This document shows, one piece after another, positions 8,227 to 15,226 of a DNA stretch of 18,162 nucleotides. The stretch covers positions 1 to 18,162 of the forward strand of contig JAKMDG010000403.1 of assembly GCA_022428035.1 (NCBI GenBank), read 5' to 3'. Positions within the stretch are counted from its first letter, which is position 1. Each line of letters starts with the position of its first letter. Source of the stretch: Longimicrobiales bacterium (GTDB taxonomy: Bacteria; Gemmatimonadota; Gemmatimonadetes; Longimicrobiales; Gaopeijiaceae). The notes under the pieces were generated by a model. That model ran no database searches and was not told the origin of the DNA. It saw only the letters and a list, made by a program, of their open reading frames with translations. Made by a program: the position numbers and the translations under genes.

Positions 8227-8778
8227 TCAGCGTGGAGGTCCTGCGCGCCACAAAGGCAGGTTGATGCCGAGCGACGCTGAGTTCGGCTGGTATGACGTGT
8301 CGTTCAGGAATGTCCAACGCAGGAGGAACTCAATCTGTACGGGTCCGAGGTTCGTCCTGCCTCCGCCGAAGGCGTTGAAGCCGAACAACATCTGACGCGG
8401 GTTGCCGAGTTCTGTTCCAATGACGGAGTCTCGCCAGCCGACTCCGCCTCCAGCAAATATGCCGCCACGAACACCACCCGGTACCCATGCGGCATCGACA
8501 TTGTACTGGTACTCCTTGGCGCCCCTCAGGAACACTGCTTCCAAGCTGGGGAGTAGTTCGAAGACACCAGCGCGTACGAGTGGAATGCGGACGTGCCCGC
8601 CCAGGATCTCTCCGTTGGCGCGCGAGTCCCATCCAGCCTTCAATCCAACTGCAACGGGGGCCCAGCGAGGTACTTCCTCAACCTGCCGGCCCCGGCGGAC
8701 CTGCGCGTCGACGGCCAACGGTACGACAAGGAGGGCGGCAGCTAGCGCGGTAATCAGTCGAACGGTTCGGTGAGACAC
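8227..8778 (-). CDS. Exported beta-barrel-like protein, unknown family
   Basis: A 183-residue protein starting at GTG 8778. This start gives a standard signal peptide (VSHRTVRL, hydrophobic core, AVDA followed by Gln). The mature part alternates hydrophobic and polar residues, is rich in Gly and aromatic residues, and ends in Arg-Ala-Gly-Pro-Pro-Arg. Strand-like segments such as APVAVGLKAGWD, FGFNAFGGGRTNLG and IEFLLRWTFLN suggest a small outer-membrane or periplasmic barrel. I do not recognise the family. There is no strong Shine-Dalgarno at 8778, so the start rests on the signal peptide. The open frame continues to 8907, but that extension is not protein-like. The gene is convergent with the ChaN-like gene 34 bp away. 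No function is proposed. Confidence 0.7.
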   Translation of the reverse strand: MSHRTVRLITALAAALLVVPLAVDAQVRRGRQVEEVPRWAPVAVGLKAGWDSRANGEILGGHVRIPLVRAGVFELLPSLEAVFLRGAKEYQYNVDAAWVPGGVRGGIFAGGGVGWRDSVIGTELGNPRQMLFGFNAFGGGRTNLGPVQIEFLLRWTFLNDTSYQPNSASLGINLPLWRAGPPR

Positions 8779-9094
8779 GATGCAATGACGCTCAGGTTTC
8801 TGAGGGTTGTACTGGTTGGACGAGGCCGAACGGCTCACTGACACATCGTCGTCGCTGACCCTACCATACCGGCGGTCGCGCGGTCGAAGAAGTGGTCCAC
8901 GCGTCAACCGTGGTGCGAGGGGCGGTGATGATGGAGATGGCTCTCACCGGATCTGGACGTTCGGCGGCTTCAGCGACTCACCCACCTATGACGATGGACG
9001 AGTCGCTGATGCCGTCGTGTGTGACCGGCGCTCCCGGGTCAGGTCGCGACGGCCCGGCGGCCACACTCTTCAGACTGTCGCTCGATGAGTCAGG
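8779..9094. other. 316-bp intergenic stretch with no gene seen
   Basis: This lies between the stress-protein stop and the start of the exported barrel-like gene, both on the minus strand. Open frames cross it on the plus strand, but their translations are Arg/Ser/Gly-rich and lack motifs or ribosome sites. A short inverted repeat, CTCAG-GTTT-CTGAG, lies near 8791-8804, just upstream of the barrel-like gene. It is too short to call an operator. No terminator with a T-run was found. The stretch presumably holds the promoter of the barrel-like gene, but no clear -10/-35 pair is visible. Confidence 0.5.
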
Positions 9095-10003
9095 TCAGTC
9101 GTCTCGCGCATCATTGGGCCGATGCAGCAGGACCGGATCGTGCGAGCCACGCACCACTTTGTCAGCGGTGCTGCCGAGCACGGTACGGCTGAATCCGGTC
9201 CGTCCGTGGGTGGCCATGGCGACCATGTCCGCCCCGACCGCTTCGGCTTCCGTCAGCACGCCGTGACCGGCCTGCGCATCCACACCAACGGACGTCGTGA
9301 CCCGCAGGCCGCGGCGCCGCATGTGTTCCGCGTGGGCTTCGAGGTACTCCGACGCCCCCTGCTTCGCGTCGTCCAGCACCTGTTGATTGAGCTGCGCGGT
9401 GTGCGGGAGGTACGGAGAGGCGATATCTACGGGGTAGCTGACCACGCGCGTCAGGTGGTAAGCCGAATCGAAGAGCTCGCCAAACTCAGTCGCGTGCTGC
9501 AAGGCCTCCTCGGAAAGTTCAGATCCATCCAGGCATACCATGAGCGTGCCGAAGGTCTGATCGAAGCTGGCGGCCGGGCTGGCGTCCTCGTCCGGACGGA
9601 CGATGATGACTGGCAAATGCGTGTGACGGATGAAGCGGTCCACTACGGAGCCGAGCCACATGCGGGAGAGCGCTCCCCGTCCGTGCGAGGCCATGACGAC
9701 CAGGTCTACGCTCTTCTCGCGGGACTCCCCGTCGAGCATCTCGACAGTGTGGCCGCTCAGCACAGCGTGAGATACGTCCCCGCCTGTCTTGCCTTCAATG
9801 CGCTCCAACACGTCTTCGAGGTACTTCTGGCTCCACTCGACGGCTGCTCCTTCCCATCCCTCGTAGGCAAACGAAGTAACGGGTTCGAGGACGGTGGCGA
9901 GATGTACGTTCGCGCCGGTGCGGCGAGACACTTCAAGTGCCAGGGGCAGGGCGGCTTCGGCAAAGGCGGATCCATCGAGTGGGACGAGAATCTGCTTGTA
10001 CAT
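9095..10003 (-). CDS. Tandem-domain universal stress protein (UspA family)
   Basis: A 302-residue cytoplasmic protein made of two UspA domains (about 1-145 and 155-300). Domain 1 starts with ILVPLDGSAFAEAALPLAL and has the nucleotide-binding loop ASHGRGALSRMWLGS. Domain 2 starts near MVCLDGSELSEEAL and has ATHGRTGFSRTVLGS. Both match the ATP-binding pattern G-x2-G-x9-G-S except that the first Gly is Ala, a common variation, so ATP binding is likely. Such proteins support survival under starvation, oxidative or respiratory stress, often by sensing ATP. ATG 10003 has GAGGAG five to eight bases upstream. It is divergent from the kinase/regulator pair across a 189-bp gap containing a hairpin, so it is a plausible target of that regulator (inference). 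Confidence 0.92.
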   Translation of the reverse strand: MYKQILVPLDGSAFAEAALPLALEVSRRTGANVHLATVLEPVTSFAYEGWEGAAVEWSQKYLEDVLERIEGKTGGDVSHAVLSGHTVEMLDGESREKSVDLVVMASHGRGALSRMWLGSVVDRFIRHTHLPVIIVRPDEDASPAASFDQTFGTLMVCLDGSELSEEALQHATEFGELFDSAYHLTRVVSYPVDIASPYLPHTAQLNQQVLDDAKQGASEYLEAHAEHMRRRGLRVTTSVGVDAQAGHGVLTEAEAVGADMVAMATHGRTGFSRTVLGSTADKVVRGSHDPVLLHRPNDARDD

Positions 10004-10095
10004 TGAATCTCCTCGAGCTTTCGAGCATCCTGCGGTGGCTCTCAAGGCTCTTCAAGGTGAGTGTCGCGCCGGCCCCTCGCGGGCTGCGTTCGGAC

Positions 10096-10135
10096 CCCTA
10101 CATTCTGAGCGTTTGCGCTCCTTGCGGATGTAGGG
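10096..10135. promoter_or_regulatory. Two-part inverted repeat in the divergent usp / two-component gap
   Basis: CCCTACAT (10096-10103) pairs perfectly with ATGTAGGG (10128-10135). Inside it GAGCG (10107-10111) pairs with CGCTC (10116-10120) around a TTTG loop. The result is an 8-bp outer stem, an asymmetric internal loop (3 and 7 bases) and a 5-bp inner stem. No T-run follows, so it is not a standard terminator. It lies upstream of both the stress-protein gene and the kinase gene. It could be an operator, a cruciform or a leader hairpin; sequence alone does not decide. Confidence 0.5.
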
Positions 10136-10192
10136 CGCCATGGGGAGCTCGGGGTGGGGAAGCGCCGAAGTACTTGTGGGAATTTTACTGAC

Positions 10193-11242
10193 ATGGGCCA
10201 CGAGCTCAGCAAAGACGAATTCAAGGCTGTCTTCGATGCGGCCCCGGACGGCTACCTCATCGTGGCCGCAGACGGGACGATTCGAGCCGTGAACCCAAAG
10301 GCCGAAAAGCTGTTTGGCTGGAGTGCTCAGGAACTCATAGGTCAAGCGGTCGAGGTGCTACTCCCGGACCGGCTGAGAGACGCTCATGGCGAACTTCGTG
10401 CAGGCTTCGTGGCCAAGCCTCACAATCGTCCGATGGGCGCTGGTCTGGATCTGAGGGCTCGCCGGCGAGACGGAAGCGAATTCCCGGTGGAGATCAGTCT
10501 CAGCCCGTGGCACCGATCCGATAACGTCATGGTCATATGCTCTGTCCGTGACGTGAGCGAGGTCCGACGCCTTCAGAATTTCTCGGAAGGAGCTCTTCGG
10601 GCGACCGAGGACGAGCGTCAGCGCATCGCTCGTGAACTCCATGACGATACGGCGCAACGGCTCGCCACGCTGATCTTGCGGGTTCGACAGATGGCGTTGC
10701 AGCCCGATGACGCGCGGCGTGCAACCATCTTCGAGGAGGTTCGGCAGGAGATCGTGGACGCCGCCGATGGGGTGAGGCGCATGTCACGCGGGTTGCGGCC
10801 TCCGGAAATAGAGGAGTTGGGACTCGGGCCGTCGCTTCTGGCGCACGCGCGCACCCTGCGCGAGTCGGGCCTCTTTATGGTCACCATGGAGGTTGAAGAC
10901 GTGGAGGCGTATCTGGACCAGACGGCCAAGTTGGCTGTCTACCGGATCATCCAGGAAGCCATCTCCAACGCACGCCGGCACTCAGGTGCGGACTCGGTGC
11001 GTGCGTCACTGCGACTGGCCGATGGGACCATCATCGTGGAGGTTACGGACAGGGGCTGTGGGTTCGACCCGTCGTTTTTCATCGAGGGGCCCGGTGGATT
11101 GGGCTTGGTGAGCATGCAGGAGCGTGCGTCGATGCTCGGCGGGCGTTTGGCGAAGGTGACGTCACCCGGCGAAGGCACCACCATACGACTTGTGATCCCC
11201 ATCGGTGGGGCGACGGAGAGAGGACGGATCCAGGATGGCTGA
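10193..11242 (+). CDS. PAS-domain sensor histidine kinase, NarL/DegS type
   Basis: A 349-residue soluble kinase with no membrane helices. A PAS domain (about 8-120) carries VFDAAPDGYLIVAADG, a typical AEKLFGW and the RRRDGSEFPVEISLSP strand, followed by a short linker. A HisKA_3 dimerisation domain has ERQRIARELHDD with the phospho-accepting H150. A HATPase_c domain has N-box N259 (EAISNARRH), DRGCGF and GGLGLVSMQERA. It should autophosphorylate in response to a cytosolic cue sensed by PAS (redox, ligand or oxygen; no cofactor residues can be assigned) and pass phosphate to the next gene product. ATG 10193 is preferred because PAS starts soon after; an in-frame GTG at 10154 with GGGGAG upstream is an alternative. 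The stop overlaps the regulator gene by 8 bp. Confidence 0.92.
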   Translation: MGHELSKDEFKAVFDAAPDGYLIVAADGTIRAVNPKAEKLFGWSAQELIGQAVEVLLPDRLRDAHGELRAGFVAKPHNRPMGAGLDLRARRRDGSEFPVEISLSPWHRSDNVMVICSVRDVSEVRRLQNFSEGALRATEDERQRIARELHDDTAQRLATLILRVRQMALQPDDARRATIFEEVRQEIVDAADGVRRMSRGLRPPEIEELGLGPSLLAHARTLRESGLFMVTMEVEDVEAYLDQTAKLAVYRIIQEAISNARRHSGADSVRASLRLADGTIIVEVTDRGCGFDPSFFIEGPGGLGLVSMQERASMLGGRLAKVTSPGEGTTIRLVIPIGGATERGRIQDG

Positions 11243-11888
11243 ACGCATCAAGATCTTGCTGGTTGATGACCACGCGATGTTTCGTGCTGGTATCAGGGCG
11301 CTGATCGACGTCGAGGATCGGCTGGAAGTCGTCGGTGAGGCGAGTTCGGGAGACGAGGGTGTAGATAAGGTTCGAGAGTTGAAGCCCGACATCGTGATCA
11401 TGGATCTGTCGATGCCGGGGTCGAACGGCCTGGAGGCGACGCGCCGAATCGCTGCGCTCCAGCTGAAGACGAGCGTACTGGTCCTCACAGTTCACGCGGA
11501 AGAGGAATACCTCGTGCCGGTGGTCGAGGCCGGAGCGAGCGGGTACCTCACCAAGACCAGTGCGGACACCGATCTGCTCGAGGCAATCAAGGTCGTCGCG
11601 CGGGGTCAGGTTTTCCTGCCCCCGAAAGCAGCCACGCTGCTTCTTCGACGATACAAGGACGCCGAGGGAGACGAGTCTGCGGGCCTCAATGATTTGAGCT
11701 CACGTGAGCAGGAAGTCCTCGCCCTGACTGCGGAAGGCTTCAGCTCTCGCGAGATCGGTCAGAAACTGTTCATCAGCCCGAAGACCGTGGACACCTATCG
11801 ATCACGGATCATGGACAAGCTCGGCCTGAGCCATCGCAGTGAACTGGTGCGCTTCGCCCTGCGGGTAGGGCTCCTGAAAGAGGTCTGA
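11235..11888 (+). CDS. NarL/LuxR-family response regulator
   Basis: A 217-residue response regulator. The receiver domain (5-120) has acidic residues D11-D12, phospho-acceptor D57 in IVIMDLSMPG, Thr in VLTVHAEEE and K107 in YLTKTS, so all active residues are present. The LuxR-type helix-turn-helix (about 150-212) shows LSSREQEVLALTAEGFSSRE, IGQKLFISPKTV and DTYRSRIMDKLGL. It is the obvious partner of the upstream kinase. The 8-bp overlap and the AGGA-type site inside the kinase gene support ATG 11235. It should dimerise when phosphorylated and bind inverted repeats. The divergent stress-protein gene is a reasonable but unproven target. The gene is convergent with the degenerate receiver gene after 58 bp, and no clear terminator was seen between them. 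Confidence 0.93.
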   Translation: MAERIKILLVDDHAMFRAGIRALIDVEDRLEVVGEASSGDEGVDKVRELKPDIVIMDLSMPGSNGLEATRRIAALQLKTSVLVLTVHAEEEYLVPVVEAGASGYLTKTSADTDLLEAIKVVARGQVFLPPKAATLLLRRYKDAEGDESAGLNDLSSREQEVLALTAEGFSSREIGQKLFISPKTVDTYRSRIMDKLGLSHRSELVRFALRVGLLKEV

Positions 11889-11946
11889 CCGACCCAGGGA
11901 CACGCACCCCTCGATTGCGGAGACGTCGAGCGTCAGGCGACTCCGG

Positions 11947-12318
11947 TCAGCCCGCCAGATCCTTGGCCGCTGCGATGACGTCGTTCAACCGAAACGGCAA
12001 CTTCAAGGTGATGCGATGACCCTCGCGTCTCCACCGACCAAAGACGGGGAGTGCCATCCTCACCGGCCTGGACAGAGCGATGAGTGCGACATCCGGGAAC
12101 TCGGTCATCAGTTCATTCAGGGGATCGCCTTGTTCCTCGTCCTGTACCGGAAGCCCGGCGACGACGAGGTCGACACTTTGCTTGCGCATCAGTCCGATCG
12201 CTCCGTACGGGTCGCGGACACGCACGACATCATAGCCTTCGTCGACGAGCACATCTCGGATCAAGCGCCCGAGTTCACTTTCGTACGCGATGACGATGAC
12301 GACAGGTACGACGGGCAC
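11947..12318 (-). CDS. Degenerate receiver (pseudo-receiver) domain protein
   Basis: A 123-residue stand-alone protein with the CheY fold pattern. Beta-1 is VVIVIAYES, a helix with LIRDVLVDEGYDV follows, beta-3 is VDLVVAGLPV, there is a Ser after beta-4 (S83), and LKLPF contains the conserved Lys (K106). The acidic pair normally following beta-1 is Ala-Tyr (11-12) and the phospho-accepting Asp is Gly (55), so phosphorylation by the usual route should be impossible. Such proteins work by binding partners or constitutively. The start is GTG 12318, with GAAGG about nine bases upstream. It is convergent with the intact two-component pair and directly precedes the DUF411 gene stop by 12 bp. A partner among the neighbouring kinase or regulator is possible but unproven. 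Confidence 0.75.
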   Translation of the reverse strand: MPVVPVVIVIAYESELGRLIRDVLVDEGYDVVRVRDPYGAIGLMRKQSVDLVVAGLPVQDEEQGDPLNELMTEFPDVALIALSRPVRMALPVFGRWRREGHRITLKLPFRLNDVIAAAKDLAG

Positions 12319-12330
12319 GGCTCGAACCTT

Positions 12331-12819
12331 CTAGCGGGGATCCACGTCGGCAAAGACGGCCGCGTCACCAGAATGAGAAAACGAGAACACCTGATACGGC
12401 TGCGCGTTGGCACCTTCCATCCCCGGGGAGCCGGTTGGCATGCCGGGGACCGCGATCCCTGCTACGTCGGGACGCTCGGCCAGGAGTCGCTTGACCTGCT
12501 CGGCCGGGATGTGCCCCTCGACGACGTATCCGTCGATGATCGCTGTGTGGCACGACGAAAGCTGCGGAGGCACACCGCCATCGCGCTTCACCGTCATCAG
12601 GTCGGTCGTGTTTCGGGCGTCCACGACGAAACCAGCCGCCTCCATGTGTTCGACCCATCCGTTGCAGCAGCCACACGTGGGTGATTTGTAGACGAGAACC
12701 GTGGGCAGGTCTGGATCCACCGTCGTTGCCTGGGCCATCGCACCGTCCAGTGCGGCGTCTGCGCTAGAACAGGCGGCGGCAGTGATCGAGAAGAGCGCGA
12801 CAACGAAGAAACGACGCAT
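12331..12819 (-). CDS. DUF411 family exported protein with a Cys-Gly-Cys-Cys motif
   Basis: A 162-residue protein. The N-terminus MRRFFVVALFSITAAAC is an export signal with a loose lipobox ending at C17, so it may be a lipoprotein, though the lipobox is weak. The DUF411 domain is clear: KSPTCGCCNGWVEHMEAAGF (C49, C51, C52), then VPPQLSSCHTA, IDGYVVEGHIPAEQVKRLL and GIAVPGMPTGSPGMEG. DUF411 proteins are usually found next to copper-resistance genes and are thought to bind metal or act in thiol chemistry in the periplasm; no copper gene is visible here. The ATG at 12819 starts a normal signal peptide, but there is no strong Shine-Dalgarno. Transcription is likely from the 200-bp gap upstream, where a TACACT-like -10 is the only weak promoter hint. 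Confidence 0.9.
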   Translation of the reverse strand: MRRFFVVALFSITAAACSSADAALDGAMAQATTVDPDLPTVLVYKSPTCGCCNGWVEHMEAAGFVVDARNTTDLMTVKRDGGVPPQLSSCHTAIIDGYVVEGHIPAEQVKRLLAERPDVAGIAVPGMPTGSPGMEGANAQPYQVFSFSHSGDAAVFADVDPR

Positions 12820-13022
12820 CGGGATGGTCCAGAGGCTAGTGGGGCACGTGCCTTTTAGTGTACTCTCACGCGGTCGATTTTGACACCGGGGTCGGAGCGT
12901 TGCATGCGGTCTGATCATTCACCTGATCGCGACTGGGATCTGCTGGAGATCACCGTTGTTTCAGGTCACCCGAAGGAGGAGCGTCGGCACTTCTCTGGGT
13001 AGATGCTCTCCGCGGGCGTCCC

Positions 13023-13601
13023 TCAGTCGGCCACCAGCAGCGAAGGTGAGATGGAGACCACAACGCCCTGACGCATGACACACAGGGGCTTCTCGAGTAC
13101 TTCCGGTGTCGCGTCAGGGTCCTCCGAGACCATGACGAGATCCGCGGGGTCGCCGGCCCGCAGTCCATGCCCGAACAATCTCGCGGAAGGATCTGCAGAC
13201 AGAAGGAATTGCGTCCCGTCGCCCTGGACGACCCGAGCACCCGGGGGGATCGCCGCTTCGTCTGAAGGGCCGATCCATTCAATCTGTCCATCGCGAACCA
13301 TCACGACCTGATGTTCGACGATCTGCCGGCTCTGACGATCGGCCACCGTGACGTTACTGAAGACGGTCACCGGGTGGTCGGGCTCAGTCGAGGCTGTCCC
13401 CACCACTCCGCCAGTCTCCATCGTGGCCGCGCCGACAATCTCACCGTCTTGCGTGGGCTGCGTGGCATCCGAATGAACGTCCCCCTTATGAAGGAAGAGC
13501 AGGCCAATCGCAGCGGCGACGATGCTGATGCCGAGGTAGTCTTTGACGTCGAGACGCAAGAAATCGATCGGTTTCAAGGGGGGCGGCCTCAACAGTGACA
13601 C
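13023..13601 (-). CDS. Amidohydrolase-like protein lacking the catalytic barrel
   Basis: About 192 residues. A membrane helix (GISIVAAAIGLLFL) lies near the N-terminus, followed by a linker with Asp/Glu/Thr. The C-terminal part matches both outer pieces of an amidohydrolase composite sandwich. The first is FSNVTVADRQSRQ, with a VVMVRDGQIEWIGPSDEA stretch and PPGARVVQGDGTQFLL. It then jumps straight to GLRAGDPADLVMVSEDPDA and VMRQGVVV, which normally follow about 300 residues later. The metal-binding His-x-His, Lys/His/Asp and all barrel strands are missing, so no hydrolase activity is expected. The frame is open across the join at about 13190-13210, so it is not a simple frameshift. It may be an internal-deletion relic or a repurposed scaffold. 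The start is uncertain: GTG 13601 is used, and TTG 13640 is also in frame. Confidence 0.6.
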   Translation of the reverse strand: MSLLRPPPLKPIDFLRLDVKDYLGISIVAAAIGLLFLHKGDVHSDATQPTQDGEIVGAATMETGGVVGTASTEPDHPVTVFSNVTVADRQSRQIVEHQVVMVRDGQIEWIGPSDEAAIPPGARVVQGDGTQFLLSADPSARLFGHGLRAGDPADLVMVSEDPDATPEVLEKPLCVMRQGVVVSISPSLLVAD

Positions 13602-13760
13602 GGATTCGTCACCGTCACGATGGAATATACGACGGTTCAAGGTCGAACGAAGATTGAGTGGGCACTTTAGTTACGATGCCGACGTTTCGGCAGGACTCGG
13701 GCGCTGGCGGAGCGATGCCGAGTGCCGGGGTGCGACCTGGATGCGCGCGTCCTGACGAGT

Positions 13761-13988
13761 CTACCGGATGGTGTCGTGCGCTTCGGTTCGAGCGTTGGCT
13801 GCGTCCCGAGCGCGCATCGCACCACCGACGGCAGACGCGCCGGGGATTGGCATGCCCGCCACGATGCTGTCTTTCTGGGCTCGGGTAAGCTCGGCGGCTG
13901 ATTCCTCGGCCTCTGAGCCTCCACAGGCGGTGAGCGCGCCCACCGTGAGCACCATCGCGAACCAGCGCCATACTCTTTGTAAAATCAT
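13761..13988 (-). CDS. Small lipoprotein of unknown function
   Basis: A 75-residue protein. MILQRVWRWF plus the hydrophobic stretch and lipobox Leu-Thr-Ala-Cys (C22) form a lipoprotein signal. The mature 54 residues are charged and Ala-rich, with the pattern ELTRAQKDSIVAGMPIPGAS and then a GAMRARDAANAR helix. This looks like short lineage-specific lipoproteins, but I do not recognise a named family. It would be tethered to a membrane surface. The ATG at 13988 is 44 bp from the divergent transporter start, so both promoters must share or overlap that gap, or lie inside the coding regions. No clear ribosome site was seen upstream. The role is unknown. Confidence 0.7.
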   Translation of the reverse strand: MILQRVWRWFAMVLTVGALTACGGSEAEESAAELTRAQKDSIVAGMPIPGASAVGGAMRARDAANARTEAHDTIR

Positions 13989-14032
13989 GCTCTACTCTTG
14001 CTGCCGGGCATGGTGAGTGCAACTTCGGCGTC

Positions 14033-15226
14033 ATGCGTAGAATCGGGTTGGGGAGCCAGATCCTCATCGGTATGGTCGTAGGCTCTCTACTGGGCGCCGT
14101 TCTGGGTGAAGCTGTAGATGTGCTGCAGCCTCTGGGTGATCTCTTCATCCGGCTGCTCGTACTTGCTGCGATCCCGCTCGTCTTCTTCAACATGCTGGCC
14201 GGGCTGACCGCGCTCAGCGACGTGAAGACCTTTGGTCGACTCGCCGGAAAGACGATGTCGTACTACGTCTCGACCGACGTGATCGGGTTGCTGCTCGGTA
14301 TGGGTGCGATGGCCGTCCTTCGGCCTGGCGTGGGCATGCAGCTGACCGGTCAGGTCGACGGCCCGGTGGGTACGGTTCCTTCCATCGGCGATGTACTCCT
14401 GGGGATGATTCCCGGGAACGTCTTCGCAGCCTTCGCAGAAGGGAACGTGGTGCAGATCGTGGTGATTGCGGTCTTGCTCGGCATCGCGACGCTCCTGCTC
14501 GCGGACACACCCCGCGCTCGACTGGCTGCAGGCTACCACGACATCGCCTCGCTCTTTCGACGCCTCGTCGACGTCATTCTGCTGACCGCGCCGGTAGGGA
14601 TCGGGGCGTTGATGGCCGTGACCGTGGGAACGTACGGGGCGGCACTGCTCGGCCCTATGGCCCGATTCCTCGTCGGTGTGTACGTAGCTCAGCTGACGGT
14701 CTTCGTCGGATACATGGCGTTGCTGAGGTTCGGAGCGGGTCGGCCATCGGTGAACTTTCTGCGCGACACCGGCCCACTGTGGGCCACGACCGTGGCGACG
14801 ACGTCGAGTCTGGCGTCGCTCAGCGTTGCGCTGGAGACGGCTGAACGGATTGGGCTGCCCTCCTCGATCTATTCGTTCACCCTTCCGCTCGGCGCACAAC
14901 TCAACAAAGACGGGACTTCCGTGATGCTCGGCGCGGTCCTGCTGTTTACGGCCCAGGCAGCTGGCGTGTCGTTCACTCCAGCTGCGCTACTCTCGGTTGT
15001 CCTCGTCGGGCTGTTACTCTCCGAGGGGTCAGGCGGGATTCCGGGGGGTGGCTTCGTGATCGCCCTCATCTACGTCCAGGCCTTCAATCTTCCGATCGAG
15101 GTCGCCGCAATCGTGGGCGGTATCTACCGGCTTGTGGACATGGGCAACACGACCATCAACGTCATGGGTGATCTTGTGGGCACGTCCCTCGTCGCTCGCT
15201 CTGAATCGAAACGAGAATCATCGTGA
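14033..15226 (+). CDS. DAACS-family (SDF) cation-coupled amino-acid/dicarboxylate symporter
   Basis: A 397-residue membrane protein with eight helices and two re-entrant hairpins. HP1 is a Thr/Ser-rich TTSSLASLSV (about 264-273). Helix 7 holds NKDGT (291-295). HP2 is SEGSGGIPGGGF. Helix 8 is DMGNTTINVMGD (369-380), with the sodium-site N376 and D380 kept. Compared with the archaeal aspartate transporter GltPh, the Met of NMDGT is Lys292, and the Arg that holds the substrate side-chain carboxylate is Asn372. Known family members with a neutral residue there (the ASCT type) carry neutral amino acids, so I infer a neutral or non-carboxylate substrate. ATG 14033 has only a weak ribosome site. The stop overlaps the PLP-enzyme gene as GTGA; the operon continues. 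Confidence 0.9.
   Translation: MRRIGLGSQILIGMVVGSLLGAVLGEAVDVLQPLGDLFIRLLVLAAIPLVFFNMLAGLTALSDVKTFGRLAGKTMSYYVSTDVIGLLLGMGAMAVLRPGVGMQLTGQVDGPVGTVPSIGDVLLGMIPGNVFAAFAEGNVVQIVVIAVLLGIATLLLADTPRARLAAGYHDIASLFRRLVDVILLTAPVGIGALMAVTVGTYGAALLGPMARFLVGVYVAQLTVFVGYMALLRFGAGRPSVNFLRDTGPLWATTVATTSSLASLSVALETAERIGLPSSIYSFTLPLGAQLNKDGTSVMLGAVLLFTAQAAGVSFTPAALLSVVLVGLLLSEGSGGIPGGGFVIALIYVQAFNLPIEVAAIVGGIYRLVDMGNTTINVMGDLVGTSLVARSESKRESS

Noticed and set aside
9040..9075. GC-rich partial palindrome after the stress-protein stop, considered as a terminator
   Set aside because: The stem is imperfect and there is no T-run on the transcribed strand.
9122..10006. Plus-strand open frame (294 codons) opposite the tandem stress-protein gene
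   Set aside because: The minus strand encodes two complete UspA domains; the plus frame has no recognisable feature.
12904..13002. Short plus-strand frame of about 32 codons between the DUF411 and amidohydrolase-like genes
   Set aside because: It has no ribosome site, no signal or motif, and lies between two minus-strand genes.
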